DNA of 64,000 nt from an uncultured Isosphaeraceae bacterium (GCA_945957605.1 CAMFLR010000002.1:168197-232196); one strand, 5' to 3'. Counted from the first letter of the stretch, positions 53,096 to 62,022 are shown. The notes: generated from the letters alone by a model not told the origin. Program-made: numbers and translations.

Positions 53096-54277
53096 ATGAT
53101 CACCCTGAAATGGCGCAAGCTTCTGGCCCCAGCTTTGGGCAGCTCGGCGATTCTGGCCGGTGCCTTCCTGGCGCATGGGCAGGATGCCGGTAAAGCCGCC
53201 AATCCCGCTCCGCCCGCCAAAGCCGCTGCCCCCGCAAATCCTCCTGCGAAAGATGCAGCGCAGGGCAAAGCCGCCGCACCGGTGAAAGAAGGGGGCGGAT
53301 TCGTCGAGGCACGCCAAGGCGAAGTTCCTGAAGGCGCCGCCGAACAAATCACGCCCGAAACCGAGAAGTCGATCGAAACCGGCCTCGCCTGGCTGGCGAA
53401 GCAGCAAAACGCTGATGGCTCGTTCGGCTCAGGCTCCTATCGCGGCAACCTCGCGGTCACAAGCCTCGCCGGCCTCGCATTCATGGGGGCCGGTTCCAGC
53501 CCCGGCCGCGGCCAGTACGGGTCGCACATTGATAAGGCACTCGTTTACGTCATCGACAACACCACGCCCTCGGGCTTCATCACAATCCCCTCGACCGGCA
53601 CCCACGGGCCCATGTACTCACACGGTTTCGGCGCCCTCTTCCTGGCGGAAGCCTACGGCATGACGCGCCGCCCCGAGCTTCGTGAAAAACTCCAGAAGGC
53701 GATTCGCCTGATCGTCGACACCCAGAATAACGAAGGCGGTTGGCGGTATCAGCCCGTCCGTCGCGATGCCGACCTTTCGGTGACGATCTGCCAAATCAAT
53801 GCGCTTCGAGCCGCGCGCAATGCGGGCATTTTTGTCCCCAAAGAGACCGTCGAAGCGTGTATCAAATATGTGAAGCAATCGCAGAACACCGACGGCGGCT
53901 TCCGCTACATGTTGCAAGGCGGCGTGAGTGCATTCCCTCGCTCGGCGGCCGGCATCGTCGCGCTCTATTCCGCGGCCGAGTACGACGGTAAGGAAATTGA
54001 CCAGGGCATCGCCTATCTCAAACAGTACATGCCCGAAATCAAGTTCGGCCAGCGTTACAGCCATTACTTCTACGGCCACTATTACGCCGCTCAGGCGATG
54101 TGGATCCGCGGCGGTGAAGACTGGAACACCTGGTACCCTGCCATTCGCGACGAACTCGTCCAGCGCCAGGGAACACAGGGCTACTGGCAAGACAGCATTT
54201 GCAACGAGTACGGCACCGCCATGGCGCTGATCATCCTGCAAATGCCGAACAACGTTCTGCCGATCTTCCAGCGTTAA
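53096..54277 (+). CDS. Exported alpha-alpha toroid (prenyltransferase/squalene-cyclase repeat) protein
   Basis: 393 residues. A signal peptide (KLLAPALGSSAILAGAFLAH) and an Ala/Pro/Lys-rich linker precede toroid repeats of squalene-cyclase / prenyltransferase-beta type: GLAWLAKQQNADGSFG, YRGNLAVTSLAGLAFMGAG, VDTQNNEGGWRYQPVRRDAD, YVKQSQNTDGGFRYML and YYAAQAMWIRGGEDWNTWYP. The DxDD catalytic motif of squalene-hopene cyclases is not visible, so it is probably a binding protein rather than a cyclase. It starts four bases after the preceding gene. Confidence 0.86.
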   Translation: MITLKWRKLLAPALGSSAILAGAFLAHGQDAGKAANPAPPAKAAAPANPPAKDAAQGKAAAPVKEGGGFVEARQGEVPEGAAEQITPETEKSIETGLAWLAKQQNADGSFGSGSYRGNLAVTSLAGLAFMGAGSSPGRGQYGSHIDKALVYVIDNTTPSGFITIPSTGTHGPMYSHGFGALFLAEAYGMTRRPELREKLQKAIRLIVDTQNNEGGWRYQPVRRDADLSVTICQINALRAARNAGIFVPKETVEACIKYVKQSQNTDGGFRYMLQGGVSAFPRSAAGIVALYSAAEYDGKEIDQGIAYLKQYMPEIKFGQRYSHYFYGHYYAAQAMWIRGGEDWNTWYPAIRDELVQRQGTQGYWQDSICNEYGTAMALIILQMPNNVLPIFQR

Positions 54278-54370
54278 CTTGCAACAACAGGCATCCAACT
54301 TGCAGCGATCTTCGCCGCATCGCAACACGGTCCGAACACCGGCCGACACGAGAGACGAGGCGCGGTCCTG

Positions 54371-55621
54371 ATGAGATCCCACCGTCCCCTGCACCATCGC
54401 ATTCGATATCTGCCGCTCCTTCTCTCTTGGGCGTCTGTGGCATGTCTCGCCGGGGCCGACGATTCGTCGTCCGTCCCCTCCGACCCCATGCTCACCGCGC
54501 TCAAGACCGACGGCTCAACCATAAGCGGCCGGCTCCGTCTGCTCGATCCGGTCAAAGGTGCGACGCTCGTTGTCGACGATAAGGAAAAGTTCGTCTCGAT
54601 TCCGCTCAACGCGCTCGTAAAACTCACGCGCGAAGGCAGCACACCGCCAATTTCGAGTGAAGGCGCGATCATTTTGTTTCCCGACGGCGATCGGCTCAAT
54701 CGCAGCGTGATCGGACCGGCCGGCGAGACCTCGATCGAAGTGCAATCGTTCGCGCTGGGAACGATCACGGTTCCGCTCGATAGCGTGCTCGCACTCGTGC
54801 TCGCGCCTCCGCTCGAAGCCGACGCAATTCACGCCCTCAACGCCAGGATTCGCGAGGAGCCACGGACGACCGAAGTGCTCTGGCTTGCGAATGGAGACAA
54901 GCTTACCGGCGGCTTGCTCGGGCTCGACGAAAAGAAGGTCTCGTTTCAACCGCAGGCGGGTAAGGTTGAGATTGAACGATCGGGCGTCGTGGCGTTGGCG
55001 TTCGACCCCAAACTCGTGAACTACCCCGCTCCCAAAGAGCCTTATCTCGAAATCACTTGCGTCGACGGCTCGAAGCTCGGCGTAACGGCCGCGCATGTCG
55101 AGGGTGGCAACATTGTCGCCCAGACACGATTCGGCCAGCCGGTGAAGATTCCGCTCGGCGAATTTGCGCAAATGCACACCAAGAACGGACCCGTCGCGTA
55201 TCTTTCGGAACGAGCCCCCACACTCACGAAATACGTCGGCTATCTCGGCCCCACGCGGCCCGTTCGTACGAATCAGGCTATCGACGGCCAGCCAATCCGG
55301 CTCGCGAGCCGCCTCTACGATCGCGGCCTCGGGACACAGAGTCGAACCTACCTGGCGTATCGGCTCGAATCGGGCGTGAAACGATTCCAGGCGCTCGTTG
55401 GTGTTGATGATCGCGCAGGACCGCTGGGAAGCGTGGTGTTCCGCGTCGTCGTCGACGGCAAGGAGCGATTCGCATCCCCCGCAATGTCGGTCAACGACAC
55501 GCCCAGGCCCGTGGATGTCGATGTGACCGGCGCCCAAACGCTCGTTCTCATTACCGACTTTGGCGAACGTGGCGAGGTCCGCGACCATGCCGACTGGGCT
55601 GAGGCCAGGTTGATTCGATAA
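54371..55621 (+). CDS. Exported protein with C-terminal NPCBM domain
   Basis: 416 residues. A signal peptide (~1-30, LPLLLSWASVACLAG) precedes three similar beta-type segments about 80-90 residues long, each with a pattern like TxDGSxxxGxL and IPLxxLxxL. The C-terminal ~140 residues fit an NPCBM/NEW2 carbohydrate-binding-type domain (LYDRGLGTQSRTYLAYRLES, RFQALVGVDDRAGPLGSVVF, RDHADWAEARLI). Likely a surface glycan- or polymer-binding protein. It ends the island on the plus strand. Confidence 0.85.
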   Translation: MRSHRPLHHRIRYLPLLLSWASVACLAGADDSSSVPSDPMLTALKTDGSTISGRLRLLDPVKGATLVVDDKEKFVSIPLNALVKLTREGSTPPISSEGAIILFPDGDRLNRSVIGPAGETSIEVQSFALGTITVPLDSVLALVLAPPLEADAIHALNARIREEPRTTEVLWLANGDKLTGGLLGLDEKKVSFQPQAGKVEIERSGVVALAFDPKLVNYPAPKEPYLEITCVDGSKLGVTAAHVEGGNIVAQTRFGQPVKIPLGEFAQMHTKNGPVAYLSERAPTLTKYVGYLGPTRPVRTNQAIDGQPIRLASRLYDRGLGTQSRTYLAYRLESGVKRFQALVGVDDRAGPLGSVVFRVVVDGKERFASPAMSVNDTPRPVDVDVTGAQTLVLITDFGERGEVRDHADWAEARLIR

Positions 55622-55794
55622 GGTGAACCGAATCGCTTTTTGCCCGTACGTGCAGTAGTATAGTTTCTACGGTCGATCCAGATTCGATCAAAGTCTCCCC
55701 CGGGCTTTTCTGTCCGGCACAAGAAACCACGTCGAATTCGGTCGTCGACCTGCGTGCGAGTGGTTCCATCGGTGCCATTTCTCTCCAAGGCACA

Positions 55795-56565
55795 ATGCAG
55801 AATTCCTCAATACCGCCCGAGCGAGCTCCTGGCATGAGATCGAGTATGAGCCGCGGTGCAATTGACCAAAGCAAAGCGGTCAGCGGCCTCACTGAGTTGG
55901 GGCACTTGGCGTCCGGCGTGGGGCACCACGTCATCAACGCGTTCAGCGCGGTGGTGAGCAACGCCGAGATCTTGCGAATGAAGCTCGATCTCCCCGATCC
56001 GCCCGATCCCTCGGCGCTTGCCGATGCGATCATTCGCACCGCGCTCGAAGCCTCGGCCGTTGCGCGTCGGCTGATTGACGTCACACGCCCAATGACGGCG
56101 AATCAGAACGAGCGCGTCCAGCTCGATAACCTGGTCGCAGATTACGTGGCCGCTCGGCAGGAAAGCCCGCCGGACCCGGAATTGCCCAAGATCCACTGGT
56201 CGTCCAACGTCGAGGCTGTGCCGCCCATCAACGGCAACTCCGCGCAGCTTCGGTTGATGCTCGATCACCTCACGAATAACTCGATCGAGGCGGCCAACGG
56301 CGGAAGCGTTGATATCTGCATTTCAACCAGCGTTGATCAGCGCGGCTGGGTTGCGCTCGAGATCCGCGATAACGGCCGGGCCATGACGCCGATCATCCTC
56401 GAACGCGCGGTCGAGCCGTTTTATAGCACGAAGCTGAATCACCTCGGCGTCGGTCTCAGCATCGCCAACGGCATCTGGCGCCGGCACAAGGGCACGCTCT
56501 CAATCCGGTCGGTCTCCGGCGAAGGAACTACCGTCCGCCTCTGCGTCGAGCCGCTAAAAGCCTGA
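55795..56565 (+). CDS. Soluble histidine-kinase-like protein with degenerate motifs
   Basis: 256 residues with no membrane helix and no separate sensor domain. The dimerisation helix reads LASGVGHHVINAFSAVVSNA, with His44 at the phosphoacceptor position but the usual Pro changed to Ala. The ATPase domain has an N-box (LDHLTNNSIEA) and a G2 box (LGVGLSIANGIWRRHKG), but the G1 box is DNGRA instead of DxGxG. Activity may be reduced. Convergent with the next kinase-like gene. The start is the first ATG in frame; the ribosome-binding site is weak (AAGGCAC). Confidence 0.8.
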   Translation: MQNSSIPPERAPGMRSSMSRGAIDQSKAVSGLTELGHLASGVGHHVINAFSAVVSNAEILRMKLDLPDPPDPSALADAIIRTALEASAVARRLIDVTRPMTANQNERVQLDNLVADYVAARQESPPDPELPKIHWSSNVEAVPPINGNSAQLRLMLDHLTNNSIEAANGGSVDICISTSVDQRGWVALEIRDNGRAMTPIILERAVEPFYSTKLNHLGVGLSIANGIWRRHKGTLSIRSVSGEGTTVRLCVEPLKA

Positions 56566-56592
56566 GGCCTCGCGGCCCGACACGAATTTGAG

Positions 56593-56623
56593 CGCCGACT
56601 GCCGAGTTAAATCGCAGTCGGCG
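56593..56623. terminator. Shared hairpin between convergent kinase genes
   Basis: Perfect 10-bp inverted repeat CGCCGACTGC / GCAGTCGGCG. Its loop contains the TAA stop of the minus-strand kinase-like gene. There is no strong T-run on either side, so termination is uncertain. Confidence 0.4.
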
Positions 56624-57551
56624 GACGTCGAGCAAAAGCGATCGTCACCTGAGTTCCAGCCTCGGGTAACGATTCGAGCTTGATCGTGCCGCCGAGCATG
56701 TGAACCAACTCACGACACACCGCCAGCCCCATTCCGAGACCGCTTCGCGCGGCGGCGTTTGACGGATTGCAGGCCGAGCCGAGGCGGACGAGCGGTTCGA
56801 AGACTCGCTCGACTTCCGCAGGCGGAATGCCGGTGCCATCGTCGCGAATCGACATCTGCCACGAGTGGCGATCTGCCGACGCGACGATGGCCGTCCGTCC
56901 GCCGGGGGGCGTGTGCGAAAACGCGTTATCAACAAGTCGCGCAAGAATCTGTTGGAATGCGTCGAGGTCGATTTCGACCGTCGCATCCTCGCCTTTGAGC
57001 GTGCATTCCCACTGTATTTCGTGACGTTCAGCGCGAAGCTGAAACTGGTGGCGAGTCTCCTCGACGAGCGCAGCCAGTCGAAACGGCGCAAGCTCGAGCG
57101 GGCGCGACGAACGTGTCAGCCCGGCATAGTCGAGAAATGTGCGAGTCAGACGGATCAGGTCATCGCACTGGCCTCGTAGGCCTTCCAGGTGCGTCCGCTG
57201 CTCGGCCGAAACCGGTCCCTCGCTTCCGGCAAGCAGCAGGTCGAACCCAGCACGTAGTGAGATGAGCGGCCGGCAAAGCTCCTGGCTCAGCCCGGAGAAC
57301 AACGCGTGCGACCGCGTTCCACGTTCTTCCGTTTCGGTACCCGCGGCTTCAGCCGCCTGGGTCAACGTGTCGAAGACACCATCCATGTTCAACACTCGAT
57401 GTTGCGCTGCCTGGTGGGTTGAGCGACGATGCAAATTCTTGGCGAACCTGACAAGGTCCCCGCTCGATTCAATCGTCGAGGTCGAGGCGTCACGTTCCAG
57501 GCGTCCGTGCAGAGAGGCGTCGGCGGGAGCAGCCGACTTAGAAGACCTCAA
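56607..57551 (-). CDS. Histidine-kinase-like protein with Gln at the phosphoacceptor position
   Basis: Up to 314 residues, soluble. The H-box region reads LFSGLSQELCRPLISLRAGF, where the usual SHELRxPL has Gln90 for His (codon CAG at 57284-57282). The nearest His is eight residues upstream and not at the acceptor register. The ATPase domain looks intact: N-box LARLVDNAFSHTPPGG, G1 RDDGTGIP, G2 SGLGMGLAVCRELVHML. It should bind ATP but not autophosphorylate at the usual site. The start is uncertain: TTG 57551 lies inside the end of the BON gene with no ribosome-binding site, and the first ATG is 57386. Confidence 0.78.
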   Translation of the reverse strand: MRSSKSAAPADASLHGRLERDASTSTIESSGDLVRFAKNLHRRSTHQAAQHRVLNMDGVFDTLTQAAEAAGTETEERGTRSHALFSGLSQELCRPLISLRAGFDLLLAGSEGPVSAEQRTHLEGLRGQCDDLIRLTRTFLDYAGLTRSSRPLELAPFRLAALVEETRHQFQLRAERHEIQWECTLKGEDATVEIDLDAFQQILARLVDNAFSHTPPGGRTAIVASADRHSWQMSIRDDGTGIPPAEVERVFEPLVRLGSACNPSNAAARSGLGMGLAVCRELVHMLGGTIKLESLPEAGTQVTIAFARRPPTAI

Positions 57552-57798
57552 TCAGATTAGCCAGAATGCAATGTTCCCCGCTCAGATCGAGCGCGGCTTG
57601 CAGGGCGAGCTGCTTCGCGTGATAGGTACGCGAACGCCCGGTCAGGGTGATGTGCCCTTCTTCGCAAACGACGTGGAGATCGCGGATTCGGCCCGAGGCA
57701 CGTCGCTCGATGTGCCCCTCGATTTTCACTGCAAGGTCGTGAGTCGCGAGTAGCGGCGTCGCGCAAAGAAGGTCGGTTTCCTTGGAGTAAGTCATCAT
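57538..57798 (-). CDS. BON-domain protein
   Basis: 86 residues. After a short start (MMTYSKETDLL), one BON domain fills the protein: KIEGHIERRASGRIRDLHVV, CEEGHITLTGRSRTYHAKQL and ALDLSGEHCILANLIEV. BON domains bind phospholipid or other ligands. No signal peptide is visible, so it is predicted to be cytoplasmic. ATG 57798 has GGGAG six to seven bases upstream; an earlier TTG at 57846 lacks one. Its 3' end overlaps the possible TTG start of the kinase-like gene, so the two are probably co-expressed. Confidence 0.75.
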   Translation of the reverse strand: MMTYSKETDLLCATPLLATHDLAVKIEGHIERRASGRIRDLHVVCEEGHITLTGRSRTYHAKQLALQAALDLSGEHCILANLIEVF

Positions 57799-57933
57799 GC
57801 CGGCTCCCAGGTGTTCGGCCGAGGTCGTTGACCATCCCTTGATCAACCCATTCCGACCGAGCCGCAGTCAGGGAGGATCGCCGCTTCCTGCGAAATCAGG
57901 CGAATTCAACGCCTAATCATGCCAGAGGCGAGA

Positions 57934-58052
57934 ATCCGAACGCCTTTTTGAGAGACGTTCGGATATCCCCAACAAAATCGAGGCTAATCGCTGAGCAATC
58001 GGCAGTCAACGATATTCTTTTGAGAATAATCGGCGACGAACCAGCTCGTTCG
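57934..58052 (-). promoter_or_regulatory. Three hairpins between the ANTAR regulator and BON genes
   Basis: Inverted repeats at 58037-58052 (CGAAC / GTTCG, six-base loop), 58013-58028 (TATTCT / AGAATA, four-base loop) and 57934-57964 (ATCCGAACG / CGTTCGGAT, 13-base loop). The first lies just past the coding end of the ANTAR regulator. ANTAR proteins bind RNA hairpins with six-base loops, but the loop bases here do not fit the usual A1/G4 pattern, so any link is speculative. Confidence 0.3.
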
Positions 58053-58055
58053 CGA

Positions 58056-58655
58056 TCAGTGATTCGGGCCGGGCTCGAGCAACTCATCGGCCTGCACAAT
58101 CGCCTCCGCAAGCTTCGCCATCGGCACCCGGCGATTTTGACTTTCGCGCTGGAGATATCGAAATGCCTCTTGTTCAGACATATGTCTGCGCGACATCAAT
58201 ATCCCCTTCGCCCGCTCGATCACCTTGCGGTCACGCAGAGTGACTTCAAGCGCCGCGACGGTTTCCTTTAGCTCTGTCGACTCGCGGGTGCGCGCCACGG
58301 CGACCTGGATCGAAGCATGGAGGCTCGGGCTGGTTACGGGCTTGAGCAAGTAGGTGACGACGCCGTCTTCAACCGCCTGCTCGACAAGGTTGGGGTGCCC
58401 GTGCGCCGTGAGGATGATAACCGGCGTGCCAGGGTCTTTCGAGATTTGCCGGGCGGCGGCGAGGCCGTCCAGGCCCGGCATCTCGATATCCATGATCACC
58501 AGGTCGGGCAGCGTGCGGCGGCAAACTTCAACCGCGTGCTGTCCGTCGTGTGCAAGCGCCACCACGTCATATCCAAGCGCGTCGAGTTGTCCCTGAAGAC
58601 CAGCGGCCACGGGCCGTTCGTCATCAACGACGAGGACCCTTAATGGTCGATTCAT
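58056..58655 (-). CDS. Response regulator with receiver and ANTAR RNA-binding domains
   Basis: 199 residues. Receiver domain ~5-120: acidic pair VVDDE, phosphoacceptor Asp in VIMDIEMPGLDG, Thr in ILTAHG and Lys in YLLKPV. ANTAR domain ~140-195: VIERAKGILMSRRHMSEQEA and FRYLQRESQNRRVPMAKLA. Such regulators act as phosphorylation-dependent antiterminators on RNA. The ATG at 58655 has AAGGAGTGA upstream. No typical transmitter kinase is directly fused; the kinase-like genes at 55.8-57.5 kb are possible partners. Confidence 0.94.
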   Translation of the reverse strand: MNRPLRVLVVDDERPVAAGLQGQLDALGYDVVALAHDGQHAVEVCRRTLPDLVIMDIEMPGLDGLAAARQISKDPGTPVIILTAHGHPNLVEQAVEDGVVTYLLKPVTSPSLHASIQVAVARTRESTELKETVAALEVTLRDRKVIERAKGILMSRRHMSEQEAFRYLQRESQNRRVPMAKLAEAIVQADELLEPGPNH

Positions 58656-58919
58656 CTCGTCTCACTCCTTTGGTAGTCTCGGCTTAGATTGCATGGTAAT
58701 CTCGGGTTTTCAGGGGGATCTCAACCTCGAGACGGAAACGGTTAACCCAATGAGAGATTCGCCGAGCATCGCGGTGATCCGCAACGGATTGACTTGACGA
58801 CATCGATCGCAGCTTGCACAATCCGTTCCGATTTGATGCGAAACAACGCAATCTTGCCGATGTATCGCGCTGTTCTCTCATAAGTATATACGGGGCTTCG
58901 CATCGTGGCATTCCACACG

Positions 58920-59408
58920 ATGGAAATTCTTGGATTCACCGACCTGGTGGTCGGCGACGAGTGGGAAAGTCCTGCAAGAACCGTCACCGAGGCGGACGTT
59001 TCTCACTTCGCCGCACTCACGGGCGACTTCAACCCGCTTCACGTCGACCATGAAGCGGCCAAAAAGACCCCGTTCCGCCGGCCAATCGCGCACGGACTGC
59101 TCGGCCTGTCGTTTGCCGCGGGCCTCACGAGCTATTCTCCGAAAGTTGACACAATGGCCTTTCTGGGCATTCTGGAATGGAAGTTCCACAAGCCGATCTT
59201 TTTCGGCGACACGATTCACGTCCGGACGAAGATCATCGCGCTCGAGCCCAAGGCCAACGGCAGGCGTGGAGTTGTCACGTGGCATCGGCAAATCGTCAAT
59301 CAATCGGGCGACGTCGTGCAGGAAGGAATGACGCAAACTCTTGTACGGACGAAATCTGCTGGCGCGACAGAGAAGAATGATTCCTCGTCGGATTCTGACG
59401 AATCTTGA
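58920..59408 (+). CDS. MaoC-like (hot-dog fold) hydratase
   Basis: 162 residues, the normal size of a single MaoC-like domain. Signature: ALTGDFNPLHVDHEAAKKTP, with catalytic Asp and His, and IAHGLLGLSFAAGL. Members hydrate trans-2-enoyl-CoA; the acyl-chain specificity is not readable. The C-terminal ~15 residues are a Glu/Asp/Ser tail. ATG 58920 begins the family core (MEILGFTDLVVGDEW); an in-frame GTG at 58905 has GGGG nine bases upstream and could be used instead, adding five residues. Divergent from the ANTAR regulator. Confidence 0.88.
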   Translation: MEILGFTDLVVGDEWESPARTVTEADVSHFAALTGDFNPLHVDHEAAKKTPFRRPIAHGLLGLSFAAGLTSYSPKVDTMAFLGILEWKFHKPIFFGDTIHVRTKIIALEPKANGRRGVVTWHRQIVNQSGDVVQEGMTQTLVRTKSAGATEKNDSSSDSDES

Positions 59409-59492
59409 GCCCAAACGATCGCCGGGCGGCCGTCTCCGCGCGCCAGACCGTCGTTTTACCAACCTACGGTCCCCGAACCGAGACTCCGCCCG

Positions 59493-59714
59493 ATGACCCG
59501 CTATCGGACCGAAATCGAGATCCCGCCAGACGGTTACGTCTGCATTCAGCTCCCCGGCTACGTCCCCGCAGGCCGCGCCGTGCTGACGATCGTCGTTAAT
59601 GACCGCGAGTCGCTTCCGGAGGCCACTTCGCACCACCCCGCCGAACATGAGACCGACCGGCAGGACATCGAGTGGTGGGACGAGTTCGAAGGGGAAGCCA
59701 CGGACGATCACTGA
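59493..59714 (+). CDS. Small conserved-looking protein of unknown function
   Basis: 73 residues. The N-terminal 35 residues form a short beta pattern ([32 protein letters not shown]) and the C-terminus is acidic with WWDEFEG. No signal peptide or helix is seen. The layout, a short DNA-binding-type or antitoxin-like strand followed by an acidic tail, is reminiscent of small antitoxin proteins, but there is no toxin gene beside it. Its stop overlaps the end of the convergent PEP-hydrolase-like gene by seven bases. Confidence 0.5.
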   Translation: MTRYRTEIEIPPDGYVCIQLPGYVPAGRAVLTIVVNDRESLPEATSHHPAEHETDRQDIEWWDEFEGEATDDH

Positions 59715-60556
59715 CCTGTCCTTCTTTGGCCCACCAGGGGCTGCAACACGGTGAAGGACTTAACTTGTTCAATAATCGCCGGTTCGGTCGGCAGCCGCTC
59801 GATGCTGCTCGCGCCGAAGAACCCGGCGATTCCCTTTGTTTGGCTGAAGATATAGGCGACATCCGCGGGCTCGGCGATCGGCCCACCGTGGCAAAGCACG
59901 ATTACATCGTCGCGCACGGCAAACGCCGCATCGGCCATCGCCTGCACGCGACGTGCAGCCTCAGCGAGGTCGATCGCACTCTTCGCGCCGATCAACCCCT
60001 TCGTGGTTAAGCCAACGTGCGGCACCAAAATGTCTGCGCCTGCCTCGGCCATTGCCTTCGCTTCGACGGGATTGTGCACGTAAGGACACGTCAACAGGTC
60101 GAGCGCCCTCGCCTGGGCGATCATCGCCACCTCGCGGTCGTACCCCATACCCGTCTCCTCAAGCCCTTGACGGAAAGTGCCGTCAATGAGGCCGACGGTT
60201 GGAAAGTTTTGCACGCCAGCGAACCCCGCGTCTCGCACATCTTGCAAAAACCGCGACATCACGCGAAACGGATCGGTACCGCAAACACCCGCCAAAACCG
60301 GCGTCCGCTCGACGATCGGCAACACCTCGCTCGCCATTTCCATGACGATCGCATTCGCATCGCCATAAGGCATCAGACCGGCCAGACTACCGCGGCCAGC
60401 CATCCGAAACCGGCCCGAGTTATAGATGATGATCAGGTCGATTCCGCCGGCCTCAGCGCATTTCGCGCTCAAGCCAGTCCCCGCGCCGCCGCCGATGATC
60501 GGCCGCCCTTCCGCGATCTTGCGACGAAATCCCGCGAGTATCTCTGACCGGGTCAT
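59708..60556 (-). CDS. PEP-hydrolase-family TIM-barrel protein
   Basis: 282 residues of the TIM-barrel PEP_hydrolase family. Motifs are [80 protein letters not shown] and [20 protein letters not shown]. Members are linked to enol-type phosphoesters and to the Tm-1 protein, though the physiological substrate is not settled. It follows the UPF0261 gene by 22 bases, the pair often found side by side or fused. Start ATG has AGGAAGGGCAG upstream. Confidence 0.88.
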   Translation of the reverse strand: MTRSEILAGFRRKIAEGRPIIGGGAGTGLSAKCAEAGGIDLIIIYNSGRFRMAGRGSLAGLMPYGDANAIVMEMASEVLPIVERTPVLAGVCGTDPFRVMSRFLQDVRDAGFAGVQNFPTVGLIDGTFRQGLEETGMGYDREVAMIAQARALDLLTCPYVHNPVEAKAMAEAGADILVPHVGLTTKGLIGAKSAIDLAEAARRVQAMADAAFAVRDDVIVLCHGGPIAEPADVAYIFSQTKGIAGFFGASSIERLPTEPAIIEQVKSFTVLQPLVGQRRTGQ

Positions 60557-60578
60557 GCTCTGCCCTTCCTGTCGTCAC

Positions 60579-61814
60579 TCACGAGTTCAACTGCTGCCGA
60601 TCCGCCATCAACTTCGTGAGAATTCGTACGGCCATATCGGCGAAGTCGGGATCGTTGATATGTGCATCGAGTTCAATCAACTCGACATTGTGCGCCTGAC
60701 TCAAACCATCGCGAATCGCATCAAATAGCGCCTTGTCCGCCTCAGGGTCGTGAAAAGGTCGTCCCGGCGCGTCCAGACCAGAAACCCCTCGCAGCGGTAA
60801 GATCACCGCAACCCGCCCTCTCGCCCGCGCCAGGATATCCGCCATCCGGCGGCCAATCGCCCGATTCTCATCAGGCGTCGTCCGCATCAGCGTCACAGTC
60901 TCGTTGTGCACATGGAACAACCGACTGGCAAATCGATCCGGCACGGTATCGCGCGGGCCGAAGTTCACCATGTCGAGCGCACCCACGCTCACAACTTGGG
61001 GAATTCCTCTGCGCCCCGCCGCCTCGAGCCGGTCGGGACCAGCCGTTAGAATACCACCGACTTGTTCATCCGCAAGTTCCGTGGTGGTCAGATCAAGCAC
61101 ACCGTCGACCAATCCGTCGCGTATCAACCCCTCCATCGACTGCCCGCCAATTCCCGTCGCATGAAAGACGAGAACCTCAAACCCCTTCCCTTCGAGCGTC
61201 TTCCGAGCACGATCAACACAAGGGGTGGTCACGCCAAACATCGTTGCGGAAACAACTTGCGCCGAAGAGGTTCTGTTTTCAGAATCCGTCTTCCAAGCCA
61301 CCATACCCGCGATTGCGCGAGCCGCGTTCGCGAGCGCCGTGCGGGTCAAACGGTTTAATCCGGCGACATCCGCGACAGGGTACAGCATCATAATGTCGCT
61401 GCCGCCAACGTACGGCCGGACCTGGCCAGAAGCAAGCGTACTTACCATCACCTTCGGTCGGCCGAACGGAAGCGCACGCATGGCGGACGTGCCGATCACA
61501 GTCCCGGCCGAGCCGCCGATCGCCAGTACGCCGGAGACTTTCCCCTGATCGTCGAGCTCCTTGACAAGAACTGCGACACCTCGCGCCGCGTCGGCGACAG
61601 CTCCGCCTCGATCGCCTCGCGCCTTGATGGCTTCCGCCGTCGTACCGGCGCGTGCAAAGACGGCGTCGCGATCGTAATCCGGAGTGAAGGCCGGCGGTCC
61701 CATCGAGCCGGCATCAATCACAAGTGTTTCGAGCCCGTGCGCGTGAATCTCCGCACGAACGAATTCGAGTTCGGCCCCCTTGGTGTCGAGGGTGGCAATC
61801 AGCACGATGGCCAT
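60579..61814 (-). CDS. UPF0261 / Tm-1-like ATP-binding protein
   Basis: 411 residues with the UPF0261 pattern: IVLIATLDTKGAELEFVRAE at the start, VLAIGGSAGTVIGTSAMRAL, YVGGSDIMMLYPVADVAGLN, VFHATGIGGQSMEGLIRDGL and LPLRGVSGLDAPGRPFHDPE. The family is the ATP-binding half of tomato Tm-1, which inhibits tobamovirus replication; its bacterial role is unknown. First gene of a two-gene operon with the PEP-hydrolase-like protein. Confidence 0.92.
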   Translation of the reverse strand: MAIVLIATLDTKGAELEFVRAEIHAHGLETLVIDAGSMGPPAFTPDYDRDAVFARAGTTAEAIKARGDRGGAVADAARGVAVLVKELDDQGKVSGVLAIGGSAGTVIGTSAMRALPFGRPKVMVSTLASGQVRPYVGGSDIMMLYPVADVAGLNRLTRTALANAARAIAGMVAWKTDSENRTSSAQVVSATMFGVTTPCVDRARKTLEGKGFEVLVFHATGIGGQSMEGLIRDGLVDGVLDLTTTELADEQVGGILTAGPDRLEAAGRRGIPQVVSVGALDMVNFGPRDTVPDRFASRLFHVHNETVTLMRTTPDENRAIGRRMADILARARGRVAVILPLRGVSGLDAPGRPFHDPEADKALFDAIRDGLSQAHNVELIELDAHINDPDFADMAVRILTKLMADRQQLNS

Positions 61815-62022
61815 GACGCGAACAACCTAACGGCGACCGTCTCGTCCTGGGTCGACCCCCACTGGCCTACCCTCGCCTGGCGCGGCATAATCGGCCGCTC
61901 GGACCGCATGCCCTGCACAGGCGGCCCCATTGAATCATAAGCACCCGGCGCCGGGATACAGGATAATCTCGAATTCCGTCGGACTGCCCGTCCCAAGCCA
62001 GAGAACCGAGAAATACGCCGCC

